A DNA stretch of 9,335 bases from Flavobacteriaceae bacterium. Lineage in GTDB: Bacteria; Bacteroidota; Bacteroidia; Flavobacteriales; Flavobacteriaceae. Shown piece after piece: positions 1 to 8,000 of this stretch. How positions within the stretch are numbered: the stretch's first letter is position 1; each line of letters begins with the position of its first letter. The notes below the pieces were generated by a model that was given only the letters and a program-made list of their open reading frames with translations, was not told the DNA's origin and ran no database searches. Both the position numbers and the translations under genes were made by a program. The stretch spans positions 1-9,335 of the forward strand of contig DAOVTF010000053.1 of assembly GCA_030633225.1 (NCBI GenBank). Reading direction: 5' to 3'.

Positions 1-1
1 A

Positions 2-1111
2 AAAAGTGGAAGGGTAACTTTTAATCTTCAAAAAAATAAACATACCAATACTATTTTTATAGTTGATGAAGCCTCAATGATACCCGATAGAACTGCCGAT
101 TCTTCTTTTTTTTCTAATGGCTCTTTGTTAGATGATCTATTATATTATATCTATTCTGGTAAAAATTGTAAACTCATTTTAATAGGTGATACAGCGCAAT
201 TGCCTCCGGTTAAATTAGATTTGAGTCCGGCATTGAATAAACAAACCCTGATGTATAATTATAATAAAGAGGTTGAAGAGATTGAATTAAATGAGGTAAT
301 GAGGCAACATAGTGATTCGGGTATTTTATTTAATGCCACTCAATTAAGAGTTAATTTAGTAGATGAATACTTTAGTGACTTCACATTTGATATAGATTAT
401 GCAGATGTAATTCGTTTAACGGATGGTTATGAAATTCAAGATGCTATTCACGATGCATATGGAAATAATGGAATAGAGGATACTGCTTTTATTGTAAGAT
501 CAAACAAAAGAGCTAACCAGTACAACCAACAGATTAGGTCGAATATTTTAGGTCAGGAAAATGAAATTTCAACAGGTGATTATGTGATGATCGTTAAGAA
601 TAATTATTATTGGTTAAAGGATTCAACAGAAGTAGGATTTATAGCTAATGGTGATATTTGTGAGATTTTAGAGATCTTTAATTACAAGAATTTATACGGA
701 TTTAGATTTGCAGAAGTAAAATTACGGATGATAGATTATTCCAATCAAATTCCTTTTGAAACGGTATTATTATTAGATACTTTACAAAGTGAATCGCCTT
801 CGTTAAGTTATGAAGAGTCCAATAAATTGTATCAAGAAGTAGCAAAGGATTATGAGGATTTAAGCTCAAAATATAAAATAATGCTGGCTATAAAAAGTAA
901 CAAATACTTTAATGCATTACAGGTAAAATTCTCATATGCAATGACTTGTCATAAATCACAAGGAGGTCAATGGCAAAATGTATTTATAGAACAACCATTT
1001 TTACCCAATGGGCAAGATATTTCTTACCTTCGTTGGTTGTACACAGCTGTTACAAGGGCACAAAAGAAACTTTTTTTAATTGGATTTAAAGATGAGTATT
1101 TTGAAGAATAA
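2..1111 (+). CDS. RecD/UvrD-like ATP-dependent helicase, 5'-truncated by window edge
   Basis: C-terminal 369 residues of a superfamily 1 DNA helicase. The reading frame is open from base 2, so the first in-frame ATG (77) is internal: the preceding codons already encode the Walker B motif VDEAS (visible residues 21-25). Other SF1 motifs follow in order: GDTAQLPPV (motif III, 62-70), the MRQ of motif IV (about 100-102), TCHKSQG (motif V, 315-321) and YTAVTRA (motif VI, 347-353). The Walker A motif must lie upstream of the window. The TCHKSQG-to-YTAVTRA spacing is that of the UvrD_C_2 / RecD C-terminal domain. By family it couples ATP hydrolysis to DNA unwinding in the cytoplasm, but whether it works alone or with nuclease partners cannot be told. 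No nuclease domain is visible. The stop TAA overlaps the next gene by 20 bases, which suggests an operon. Family assignment is firm; the exact role is open. Confidence 0.9.
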   Translation, partial: KSGRVTFNLQKNKHTNTIFIVDEASMIPDRTADSSFFSNGSLLDDLLYYIYSGKNCKLILIGDTAQLPPVKLDLSPALNKQTLMYNYNKEVEEIELNEVMRQHSDSGILFNATQLRVNLVDEYFSDFTFDIDYADVIRLTDGYEIQDAIHDAYGNNGIEDTAFIVRSNKRANQYNQQIRSNILGQENEISTGDYVMIVKNNYYWLKDSTEVGFIANGDICEILEIFNYKNLYGFRFAEVKLRMIDYSNQIPFETVLLLDTLQSESPSLSYEESNKLYQEVAKDYEDLSSKYKIMLAIKSNKYFNALQVKFSYAMTCHKSQGGQWQNVFIEQPFLPNGQDISYLRWLYTAVTRAQKKLFLIGFKDEYFEE

Positions 1112-2366
1112 AATAATATTTCTTAGTTTTTTGATTTTAACTATGTTTTCATGCTCCACTACAAAACAAATCGAGCACGATCTTGCAAATCAATCAGACA
1201 TTAATAATTATTTTAGAGGACTTGTAGTTTACAATACTAAAACAAACAAAGAAATTATTAATTTTAATGGAGCTAAGTATTTTACACCAGCCTCTAATAC
1301 AAAATTATTCACTTTTTACTCAGCGTATAAAACTTTTAAAGATTCGGTAACAGGATTTGAATACGAAATAAAAAAAGATTCCTTAATTATTAGAGGTACT
1401 GCAGACCCTTCTTTTTTATACGGTTTTGACGAGAGTAAATCCTTAGACTTTTTAAAGTCAGCTGAGCAAAATATTTATTTGATTAATGAAGATATTTCTG
1501 AAAAAATCTATGGGCCTGGTTGGGCTTGGGATGATTATCCTTATTATTATATGCCTGAAAAAAGTTTATTTCCTATTTATGGAAATATCGTTGAACTTAA
1601 TAAAAAAGGAAATAATATAAGTATTAAACCAAAATTTTTTGAAGGCGATATTGAGCTTAACAATTCTAAAAAAAATGTAAGGGATAATTTTTCAAACACT
1701 TTTTATATAAATTCTGATAAGGATATTCATGAAAAGAATATCCCGTTTAAAACTTCCAATCAATTGTTGGCGGATTTATTGGGTGATGAGATTGGAAAAA
1801 AAATAACACTTATTCCTAATAAGAAAACTTACAAGTTTAATTCTTTTAAAAGTGTTAAATACGATAGTCTTTACAAAGTACTGCTGCAAATAAGTGATAA
1901 TTTTATTGCTGAACAATTGATGTTACAGGTTGGTAATAAAGTGGCTAATGAATTTAGTGTAAAAAAAGGCATTGATTATTCTCTAGATAATTATTTTCAG
2001 GGAATTCCTCAAAAACCACGATGGGTAGATGGGTCAGGTTTGTCAAGGTATAATTTATTTACTCCGGAAAGCTATGTGTTTCTTTTAAAAAAGATGTACC
2101 ATGAAATACCAAAAGAGAAATTATTTGGCTATTTTCCTGCAGGAGGAGAATCAGGGACGTTAAAGAAATATTTTAAAAATGATAAATTATACGTTTTTGC
2201 CAAATCAGGTACTTTATCAAATAATTATAGTTTAAGTGGTTATTTAATTACTAAAAAAGGTACTGTTTTGATCTTTAGTTTTATGAATAATCACTATCAA
2301 GGTTCATCAGTGGAAAGAAAAAAAGAAATGCAAGAATACTTTTTAAAACTATATGAGAAGTATTAG
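1092..2366 (+). CDS. dacB: D-alanyl-D-alanine carboxypeptidase/endopeptidase, PBP4 type (peptidase S13), lipoprotein
   Basis: Penicillin-binding protein that trims or cleaves peptidoglycan cross-links in the periplasm. The three active-site motifs of serine PBPs are present: SNTK (SxxK, residues 68-71), SDN (SxN, 268-270) and KSGT (371-374). DGSGLSRYN (313-321) is typical of family S13. The N-terminus is a lipoprotein signal: Lys-containing start, hydrophobic run, then lipobox TMFSC with the acylated Cys at 21. It is therefore probably anchored to a membrane. I chose ATG 1092 (424 residues). A TTG at 1080 is in frame, but it only adds four residues before a complete signal peptide. The protein is somewhat shorter than E. 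coli DacB (477), as expected if the SxxK-SxN insert domain is reduced. The start overlaps the helicase 3' end, so translation may be coupled. It converges on miaA with a 10-base gap. The symbol rests on family motifs. Confidence 0.9.
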   Translation: MSILKNKIIFLSFLILTMFSCSTTKQIEHDLANQSDINNYFRGLVVYNTKTNKEIINFNGAKYFTPASNTKLFTFYSAYKTFKDSVTGFEYEIKKDSLIIRGTADPSFLYGFDESKSLDFLKSAEQNIYLINEDISEKIYGPGWAWDDYPYYYMPEKSLFPIYGNIVELNKKGNNISIKPKFFEGDIELNNSKKNVRDNFSNTFYINSDKDIHEKNIPFKTSNQLLADLLGDEIGKKITLIPNKKTYKFNSFKSVKYDSLYKVLLQISDNFIAEQLMLQVGNKVANEFSVKKGIDYSLDNYFQGIPQKPRWVDGSGLSRYNLFTPESYVFLLKKMYHEIPKEKLFGYFPAGGESGTLKKYFKNDKLYVFAKSGTLSNNYSLSGYLITKKGTVLIFSFMNNHYQGSSVERKKEMQEYFLKLYEKY

Positions 2367-2376
2367 TTAATATATA

Positions 2377-3294
2377 TTAAGGACTATTTATTATCTGATT
2401 TTCAATATGATATATTACAAATTTTAAATTATCCTCAAAATCAAACCATTCTATTTCTTTATCTTTTCTAAACCAGGTTCCTTGTCTTTTTGCAAATCTT
2501 CGTGTATTTTTTTTGATCTCTGAAACTGCAAAATCCAAAGTTATATCACCATCCAAATAATTAAATAGTTCTTTATATCCAACAGTTTGTAATGCATTCA
2601 AAGTTTTGTGAGGATATAATTTTGTTGCTTCTTCTAACAAACCTTGATCCATCATAATATCTACCCTTTGATTAATTCTATCGTAAATAACTTCTCTTTC
2701 GGCAGCAATTCCTATTTTTATTGGTATAAAACTTCTTTGATTCTTTTTATTCTTTAAAAATGAAGAATAGGGTTTTCCTGTACCAATACAAATTTCAATA
2801 GCTCTAATCAGTCGTTGTTTATTTTGTATATCTATTTTTTGGTAAGAAACGGGATCCAAATCTTTTAATTTTTGTTGAAGATTCTCAATTCCTTTTTCGT
2901 CTAATTCTATTTTTAAATTTTCTCTTATACTTGGATCAACCTCAGGAAAATCATCTAAACCTTTTAAAACAGCATCAACATATAAACCGCTACCACCAAC
3001 CATTACAACAATATTATGCTTTTTAAAAAGTTGATCTAATTTATCAATGGCATCTCTTTCAAAATCTCCAACACTATAATCATTAAAAATAGAACGAGAT
3101 TGTATGAAATGATGTTTTACTAGATTCAATTCTTCTTGAGACGGAACAGCAGTACCAATATTCATTTCTTTATAAAACTGACGTGAATCACAAGATATTA
3201 TTTCAGTTTTATAATATTTTGCCAATTCTATACTTAAAGCAGTTTTTCCTATTGCAGTTGCTCCAACTATTGATATTAAATACTTTTGCCTCAT
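2377..3294 (-). CDS. miaA: tRNA dimethylallyltransferase MiaA
   Basis: Transfers a dimethylallyl group from DMAPP to N6 of adenosine 37 in tRNAs reading UNN codons, the first step towards ms2i6A, in the cytoplasm. The 305-residue protein carries the P-loop GATAIGKT (11-18), the DSRQ motif with the catalytic Asp36 (36-39), VGGSGLY (99-105), NKQRLIRAIEI (158-168), VGYKE (238-242) and a basic RRFAKRQGTWFRKD block (265-278). All are in normal order and spacing, and the length is normal. Start: ATG 3294 places the P-loop at residue 11 as usual. An in-frame TTG at 3303 would add only three residues and is not preferred. No Shine-Dalgarno is visible. A possible -7 box (TATTTTTG) lies only a few bases upstream. 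The gene is divergent from the small lipoprotein gene and convergent with dacB. Confidence 0.97.
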   Translation of the reverse strand: MRQKYLISIVGATAIGKTALSIELAKYYKTEIISCDSRQFYKEMNIGTAVPSQEELNLVKHHFIQSRSIFNDYSVGDFERDAIDKLDQLFKKHNIVVMVGGSGLYVDAVLKGLDDFPEVDPSIRENLKIELDEKGIENLQQKLKDLDPVSYQKIDIQNKQRLIRAIEICIGTGKPYSSFLKNKKNQRSFIPIKIGIAAEREVIYDRINQRVDIMMDQGLLEEATKLYPHKTLNALQTVGYKELFNYLDGDITLDFAVSEIKKNTRRFAKRQGTWFRKDKEIEWFDFEDNLKFVIYHIENQIINSP

Positions 3295-3300
3295 CAAAAC

Positions 3301-3308
3301 CAAAAATA
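3301..3308 (-). promoter_or_regulatory. Possible -7 promoter box for miaA
   Basis: On the minus strand this reads TATTTTTG, matching the Bacteroidota consensus TAnnTTTG. No TTG-type -33 element is seen at the expected spacing. It ends seven bases before the ATG, so transcription from it would give a nearly leaderless mRNA. It could also be a chance match in AT-rich DNA. Confidence 0.25.
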
Positions 3309-3372
3309 TAGATTTTATTGAAATCGAACTATTTTTTTAAACCAAACTTCATTATTAGTAAAATAATTCTTC

Positions 3373-3380
3373 TATTTTTG
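3373..3380 (+). promoter_or_regulatory. Possible -7 promoter box for the small lipoprotein gene
   Basis: TATTTTTG matches the Bacteroidota -7 consensus TAnnTTTG and lies 18 bases before the ATG at 3399, a plausible distance for a short 5' leader. No clear TTG -33 element is found 17-23 bases upstream, so the call is tentative. Confidence 0.3.
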
Positions 3381-3398
3381 TCATTCATAATCTATTTA

Positions 3399-3905
3399 AT
3401 GAAAAGAATTATTTTATTTGTTTTAATCTTATTTTCACTTTCGTGTGATGACGGTGATTTAGATATAGCAAATTTTGAATTTGAAGAAACTATTAATGTT
3501 TGTGGTGATTTTACTTTATACAGGTTAAGTACTAATGAACATAAAGAAGTCTTAATGCTAACTTTAACAGATAAACAAATTAAAAAGGATACAATTCCAG
3601 TATTACCTGTTCAAGTCACTAAAATTGGACCATACACCGTAACTGATAGAGTTTTTGATTCTGAAGTAACTTCTAGTTATTTTTGTACTGTTGTTCCTCC
3701 TGTTGAGCCAAAAGTTTTAAAAAATTGGGAAGGTGAATCAGGTACTGTTTTTGTTAAAAACTCTCCTTTATTTGATACAGATGAGATAACAATTATTGGT
3801 TGGGAACATATTATTGTTCTGCAGGATGTTGTTTTAAAAAGCGGAGATGAATCATTAATATTTAATGACACTTATCTTTTTGGAACTCTTGAAACAGGCA
3901 TTTGA
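3399..3905 (+). CDS. Small lipoprotein of unknown function, possibly surface-exported
   Basis: I do not recognise this 168-residue protein. It starts with a clear lipoprotein signal: MKR, a hydrophobic run, and lipobox LSLSC with Cys16. Residues just after the cysteine are acidic (C-DDGDLD), which resembles the lipoprotein export signal that sends Bacteroidota lipoproteins to the cell surface. The mature part is rich in alternating hydrophobic and Thr/Val/Ile residues, suggesting a beta fold. It has two more cysteines (35 and 96) that could form a disulfide, and no repeats or catalytic motif that I can see. The frame is open further upstream to a TTG at 3318, but that would put a second hydrophobic stretch before the signal peptide, so ATG 3399 is chosen. 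The gene appears monocistronic: divergent from miaA, convergent with the desaturase-family gene. It is real judging by the intact signal peptide and codon use like its neighbours; function unknown. Confidence 0.8.
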   Translation: MKRIILFVLILFSLSCDDGDLDIANFEFEETINVCGDFTLYRLSTNEHKEVLMLTLTDKQIKKDTIPVLPVQVTKIGPYTVTDRVFDSEVTSSYFCTVVPPVEPKVLKNWEGESGTVFVKNSPLFDTDEITIIGWEHIIVLQDVVLKSGDESLIFNDTYLFGTLETGI

Positions 3906-3973
3906 TTTAACACCTCGAATCAGGTTCGATTCTGAAATTTAGTTAGGTTTTACGACTTTTGCAAACAAAATAT

Positions 3974-4876
3974 TTAACTTTTCTTTTGAACTTCAATCTC
4001 CCATTCTTTTCGCATATCACTAGATAAAATACCAGTACCATCATGTTTCCATCCCGGAGGTTTAATAAAATAATTTAATCTGTTTATCAATGATGTTTTA
4101 CTTGTAAAAGCGTCTTTGAATAGATAAACCCATTCAAGAAATGCAATTTTAATCGGATTAAAAGTGTCAATATTTTTAACCAAACCATAATTTGGTTTTT
4201 CAACTTCTGGTTCAAAAGTGCCAAACATTTTATCCCAAATAATTAATATCCCTGCATGGTTTCTATCTAAGTATTGCGGATTTGTAGCATGATGTACTCT
4301 GTGATGTGCCGGTGTATTAAAAAATGCTTCAAACCATTTTGGCATTTTGTCAATAAGCTCAGTATGAATCCAATATTGATAAATTAAACTTATCGACATT
4401 TGTGCCATAATCATTATAGGATGGAATCCAAGTAAGGGTAGAGGCAACCAAAAAACAAAAGATGTAAAACTCCCAGTCCAGGTTTGACGCAAGGCAGTAC
4501 TTAAATTATACTTTTGAGATGAGTGATGAATTACATGTGATGCCCAAAAAAAACGACTTTCATGGCTAATTCTATGAAACCAGTAATAGATAAAATCTTC
4601 AGCAAAAAAGATCAAAACCCAAGCCCACCAAGAAAAAGGTATAGTAAAAAACCTATAATTTAAATATATAAAAGTTAAAGCTCCAAGAATTATTACTTTT
4701 GCCAGAACTCCTAATAGAACATTGCCAATTCCCATAGATAGAGATGCCGTAGCATCATTAACTGTGTACGATTTCATATTCTTTTTATTGGTAATAATCA
4801 CTTCAGCAATAAGTGTCACAATAAAAAATGGTATGGCAAAGTATATTAAATTTGGTATCTCAGGAACTTCAATCAT
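3974..4876 (-). CDS. Fatty acid hydroxylase / sterol desaturase family integral membrane protein
   Basis: Di-iron membrane oxygenase family (FA_hydroxylase) that hydroxylates or desaturates lipid substrates using O2. The histidine clusters that bind the metals are present: HRISH (101-105), HVIHH (114-118), HHRVHH (191-196), plus His171 and the DRNHAG segment (204-209). Hydrophobic segments at about 9-28, 47-73, 82-100 and 135-165 fit a four-helix membrane protein with the His boxes on the cytoplasmic side. The 300-residue length is normal for bacterial members. ATG 4876 begins just before the first membrane segment. The substrate cannot be read from sequence: bacterial members act on sterol-like, carotenoid, sphingolipid or ornithine-lipid substrates, or are uncharacterised. 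It lies downstream of the receptor gene on the same strand, but a strong terminator separates them, so it is probably a separate unit. A weak -7-like TAATCTTG (4907-4914, minus strand) precedes it. Confidence 0.9.
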   Translation of the reverse strand: MIEVPEIPNLIYFAIPFFIVTLIAEVIITNKKNMKSYTVNDATASLSMGIGNVLLGVLAKVIILGALTFIYLNYRFFTIPFSWWAWVLIFFAEDFIYYWFHRISHESRFFWASHVIHHSSQKYNLSTALRQTWTGSFTSFVFWLPLPLLGFHPIMIMAQMSISLIYQYWIHTELIDKMPKWFEAFFNTPAHHRVHHATNPQYLDRNHAGILIIWDKMFGTFEPEVEKPNYGLVKNIDTFNPIKIAFLEWVYLFKDAFTSKTSLINRLNYFIKPPGWKHDGTGILSSDMRKEWEIEVQKKS

Positions 4877-4931
4877 CTTAAAAAATGTTAAATTCTAAAT
4901 AAAAATCAAGATTACAACATTTTTTTGAAGT

Positions 4932-4969
4932 AAAAAAAATACCACTTTGAAAAATCAAAGTGGTATTTT
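4932..4969 (-). terminator. Intrinsic terminator of the Oar-like receptor gene
   Basis: Perfect 15-bp inverted repeat (4936-4950 with 4955-4969) around an AAAA loop, core TACCACTTTGA / TCAAAGTGGTA. On the minus strand the hairpin continues into a run of eight T, a classic Rho-independent terminator about 50 bases after the receptor stop codon. The rest of the 141-base gap (4877-5017) shows no other clear element except the weak -7-like box noted for the desaturase-family gene. Confidence 0.88.
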
Positions 4970-5017
4970 AAATATCCTTTTCTCAATAGGAGATTCCCAT
5001 TTTCACAGGTTTATGGT

Positions 5018-8000
5018 TTAGAAAATATATCTTAATCCAAATTGCATTTGCCATCTAGATGCTAAACTTGTATCGTAACCATAGGTTTTTGTCAAGTTAC
5101 CATCAAATGAATAAGTAGGTACTTTATTCTCGTCAACAGAAACTCCAATTGGTTGAATAGAGTTTGGTTGTTGTATAACACCCCAATCAGAATTTAACAT
5201 ATTACCAAAGTTTAAAATATCAATACTGAATTGAACAGTTTGTTTTTTATCACCAATTTTGAAATTGTAATCTTGTAAAAATTTCACATCAATTCTACTT
5301 ACCCATGGTGAAGTTGCACCATAACGTTCAGCATATTTACCTCTTCTGTCTTTTAAGTAATCATCTTGAGCTATAAAATTTTCATAATCTGTAGCCATTC
5401 CAGGAGAAGCAAAATTCATTTGATTTAATTCACTACTTGTTGGTACGTAAATTAGATCATTTACACCAGAACCGTCATTGTTAATATCACCTCCGTAAGT
5501 ATAATTAAATCTATTACCTGAACGATACTCCATAAATGATGAAATAGTTGAAGCCCATCTGTCACTTCCATATGTCCATTTTTTACTTATAACACCAATA
5601 AATCTATGATCGTTTCCATATTTAGAATGGGTTAAAACATCGTCATTAACATTTCCTAAAGCAGGATTACCAGCGAATGCATCACCTGTAATTTCTGCTT
5701 CAATAGAGTTTACATTTTTAGCGTTTAAATAATTATAAGCTAGGCTTGCATAAAAATCATGACCGAAGTTTTTTTCCAATTTTGCAGACCAGTTAAATGT
5801 TCTTCCTTTATCAGAATTTGTAAATACAAAGGCTCCGTTTTGAAATGAATTTTTATCGGCATCTACATAAATTGAACGGTTGTCAACACCGGTTAATGTA
5901 CCTGTAGGGTTCTTTAATCCCCAGTTTTGAACATGTGCACCATTTATGTCTTGTGAATAACTTAAATCTGTTGAAGCAACAAGTCCATTATTAAATTTAT
6001 AATCAACACCTAAGTTTGTACGCCAAACTGAAGGCCATTTAAAATCAGGATCAACAACTTGGTAGAAAAAGAAATTTGGCGATCCAACTTGGTTACCTAA
6101 CCAAACGAAAGGTAATCTACCTGTAAACACACCCGATCCACCACGTACTTGAAATGTATTATCTCCTTTAACATCCCAATTAAAACCAACTCTAGGTGAA
6201 ATTAAGATATCATTGGTTGGCATTTTTGTGCTATCAAAATGAACTTCATCACCAGTTTTTGGATCAAAATATTCAATGAATGGGAAATAACAGCATTGTG
6301 TATCAATAAAATCCTGAGCATATTGTTTGGTATTAAAATACAAAGGTTTGTCAAAACGGATTCCGTAAGTTAATTTGAAATTATCATTAACAGTCCATTC
6401 ATCTTGTAGATAAAAAGCCATTTGACCAAAATCTGCTTTGTACCAGTTAAAACCACCTGGTGTTCCGGCAGGAATTGAAGAAAAACCAGCATCAGCATCA
6501 ATAGCTGCTTGTAAATCACCAGCTATTGAAGGATCATTGATGAATTCATCAACTGAACCAGAAGTTGGGAAAAATACACCTCGTGCTCCATAGGAGCCTA
6601 AGTTAAAAGAATTTCCGAAGTTAAATTTTTCGAATGAAAAACCTATTGTGATTACGTGATCTCCTGTAAAGTAGGTTAAGTTATTTGTAAATTGAAAAAC
6701 CGTTTGTTCTAATTTATTATTGATAGAAAATGGTTCATGACCTGCAATAATATAAGGAGAACCGTCTTTAAGAATTGTAAAAGAAGGAGCTGGAGTTGAC
6801 ATTGGGTTTCTGAAATCATTAAAATCAGTATAACCAACTTGTAATTTATTCGTTACATTATCCGTAATATTTGAATTTAGTTCTAATAAGATAGAGTTTA
6901 ATTCATTATTTATTTCATAACCTGCATTTTCAAATTGTAATGTGCTAGCACTTGGTCCTCTAAATGCTAATGCTGTAGGATGTGCAGGTTTTTCTTTTGA
7001 AGCATCTAAAAAGTTATAAATTACAGCTAAACGATTATTATCATTAATATTCCAGTCAAATTTAACAATACCTTTGATAGATTCTGTAGCGTGAGTAAAG
7101 TTTTCATAAGCTCCAGTATCATAACCTAATGATGATAAATGATTTTGTACTGCAATTAGATCAGTTTCTAAAACTCTAGATTCTGATGCTGAACCAGTAC
7201 CTCTGTTAGGTGTCCAAGCAGAACCTAAATCTGTACGATCATCTTTTTCAAAATTGGCGAAAAAGAATAATTTATTTTTTATGATTGGTCCGCCTATACT
7301 AAATCCGTATTGTTTTTGCTCTAGATCACCATTAAAAACTTTATCTCCGTTCACTTTATCACCTGTCATATTTTCATTTCTAAAATAGCCATAAACGGTA
7401 CCGTGAAATTCATTTGAACCACTTTTTGTTACAGCATTTACAGAAGCACCTGTGAATCCAGATTGAGTAACATCATATGGTGCAGAGGCAACAGATATTT
7501 GTTCAATTGCATCTAAAGATACTGGGTTAGAACCTGTTTGACCACCTGGAGTAGGTGAGTCTAGTCCAAATGGATTACTAAAAATAGAACCATCTAAAGA
7601 GTAGTTGTTAAATGAATTGTTGTTACCACCAAATGAACCATCGCCACCTGCAGAAGGATCTAAACGAGTAAAATCATCTATCGATCTTGAAATTGTAGGT
7701 AGAACAGCAATCGCTTCTTTTCCTACACTAGTTTCAGCACCAGTACGATCATTACCAAAAGTATCATCTGTAGTAGATTGAACAATAACTTCGTCTAATG
7801 CTTGACTATCTGATTGTAAAACGGCAGTAAAATCATAAGATTTACCTAAGTTTAAATAAATATCGTTATACTCTGTAGTTTTAAAACCAACATAACTAAT
7901 TGTAATTGTGTATGGTCCACCAACTCTCATATTACGTAAGTTAACAGCACCATCTAAATTTGTTGTACTACCATATTTTGTACCTGTAGGAGTATGAACA

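Noticed and set aside
3318..3398. N-terminal extension of the small lipoprotein from a TTG start
   Set aside because: It would place 27 mostly hydrophobic residues before an already complete lipoprotein signal peptide beginning at ATG 3399.
3677..3871. 64-codon open frame on the minus strand
   Set aside because: Lies wholly inside the lipoprotein gene on the opposite strand; no recognisable protein features.
3911..3940. Several short overlapping inverted repeats (ACCT/AGGT, TCGAA/TTCGA, GAATC/GATTC) after the small lipoprotein gene
   Set aside because: Stems are only 4-5 bp, mutually exclusive and not followed by a T run on either strand; too weak to call a terminator.
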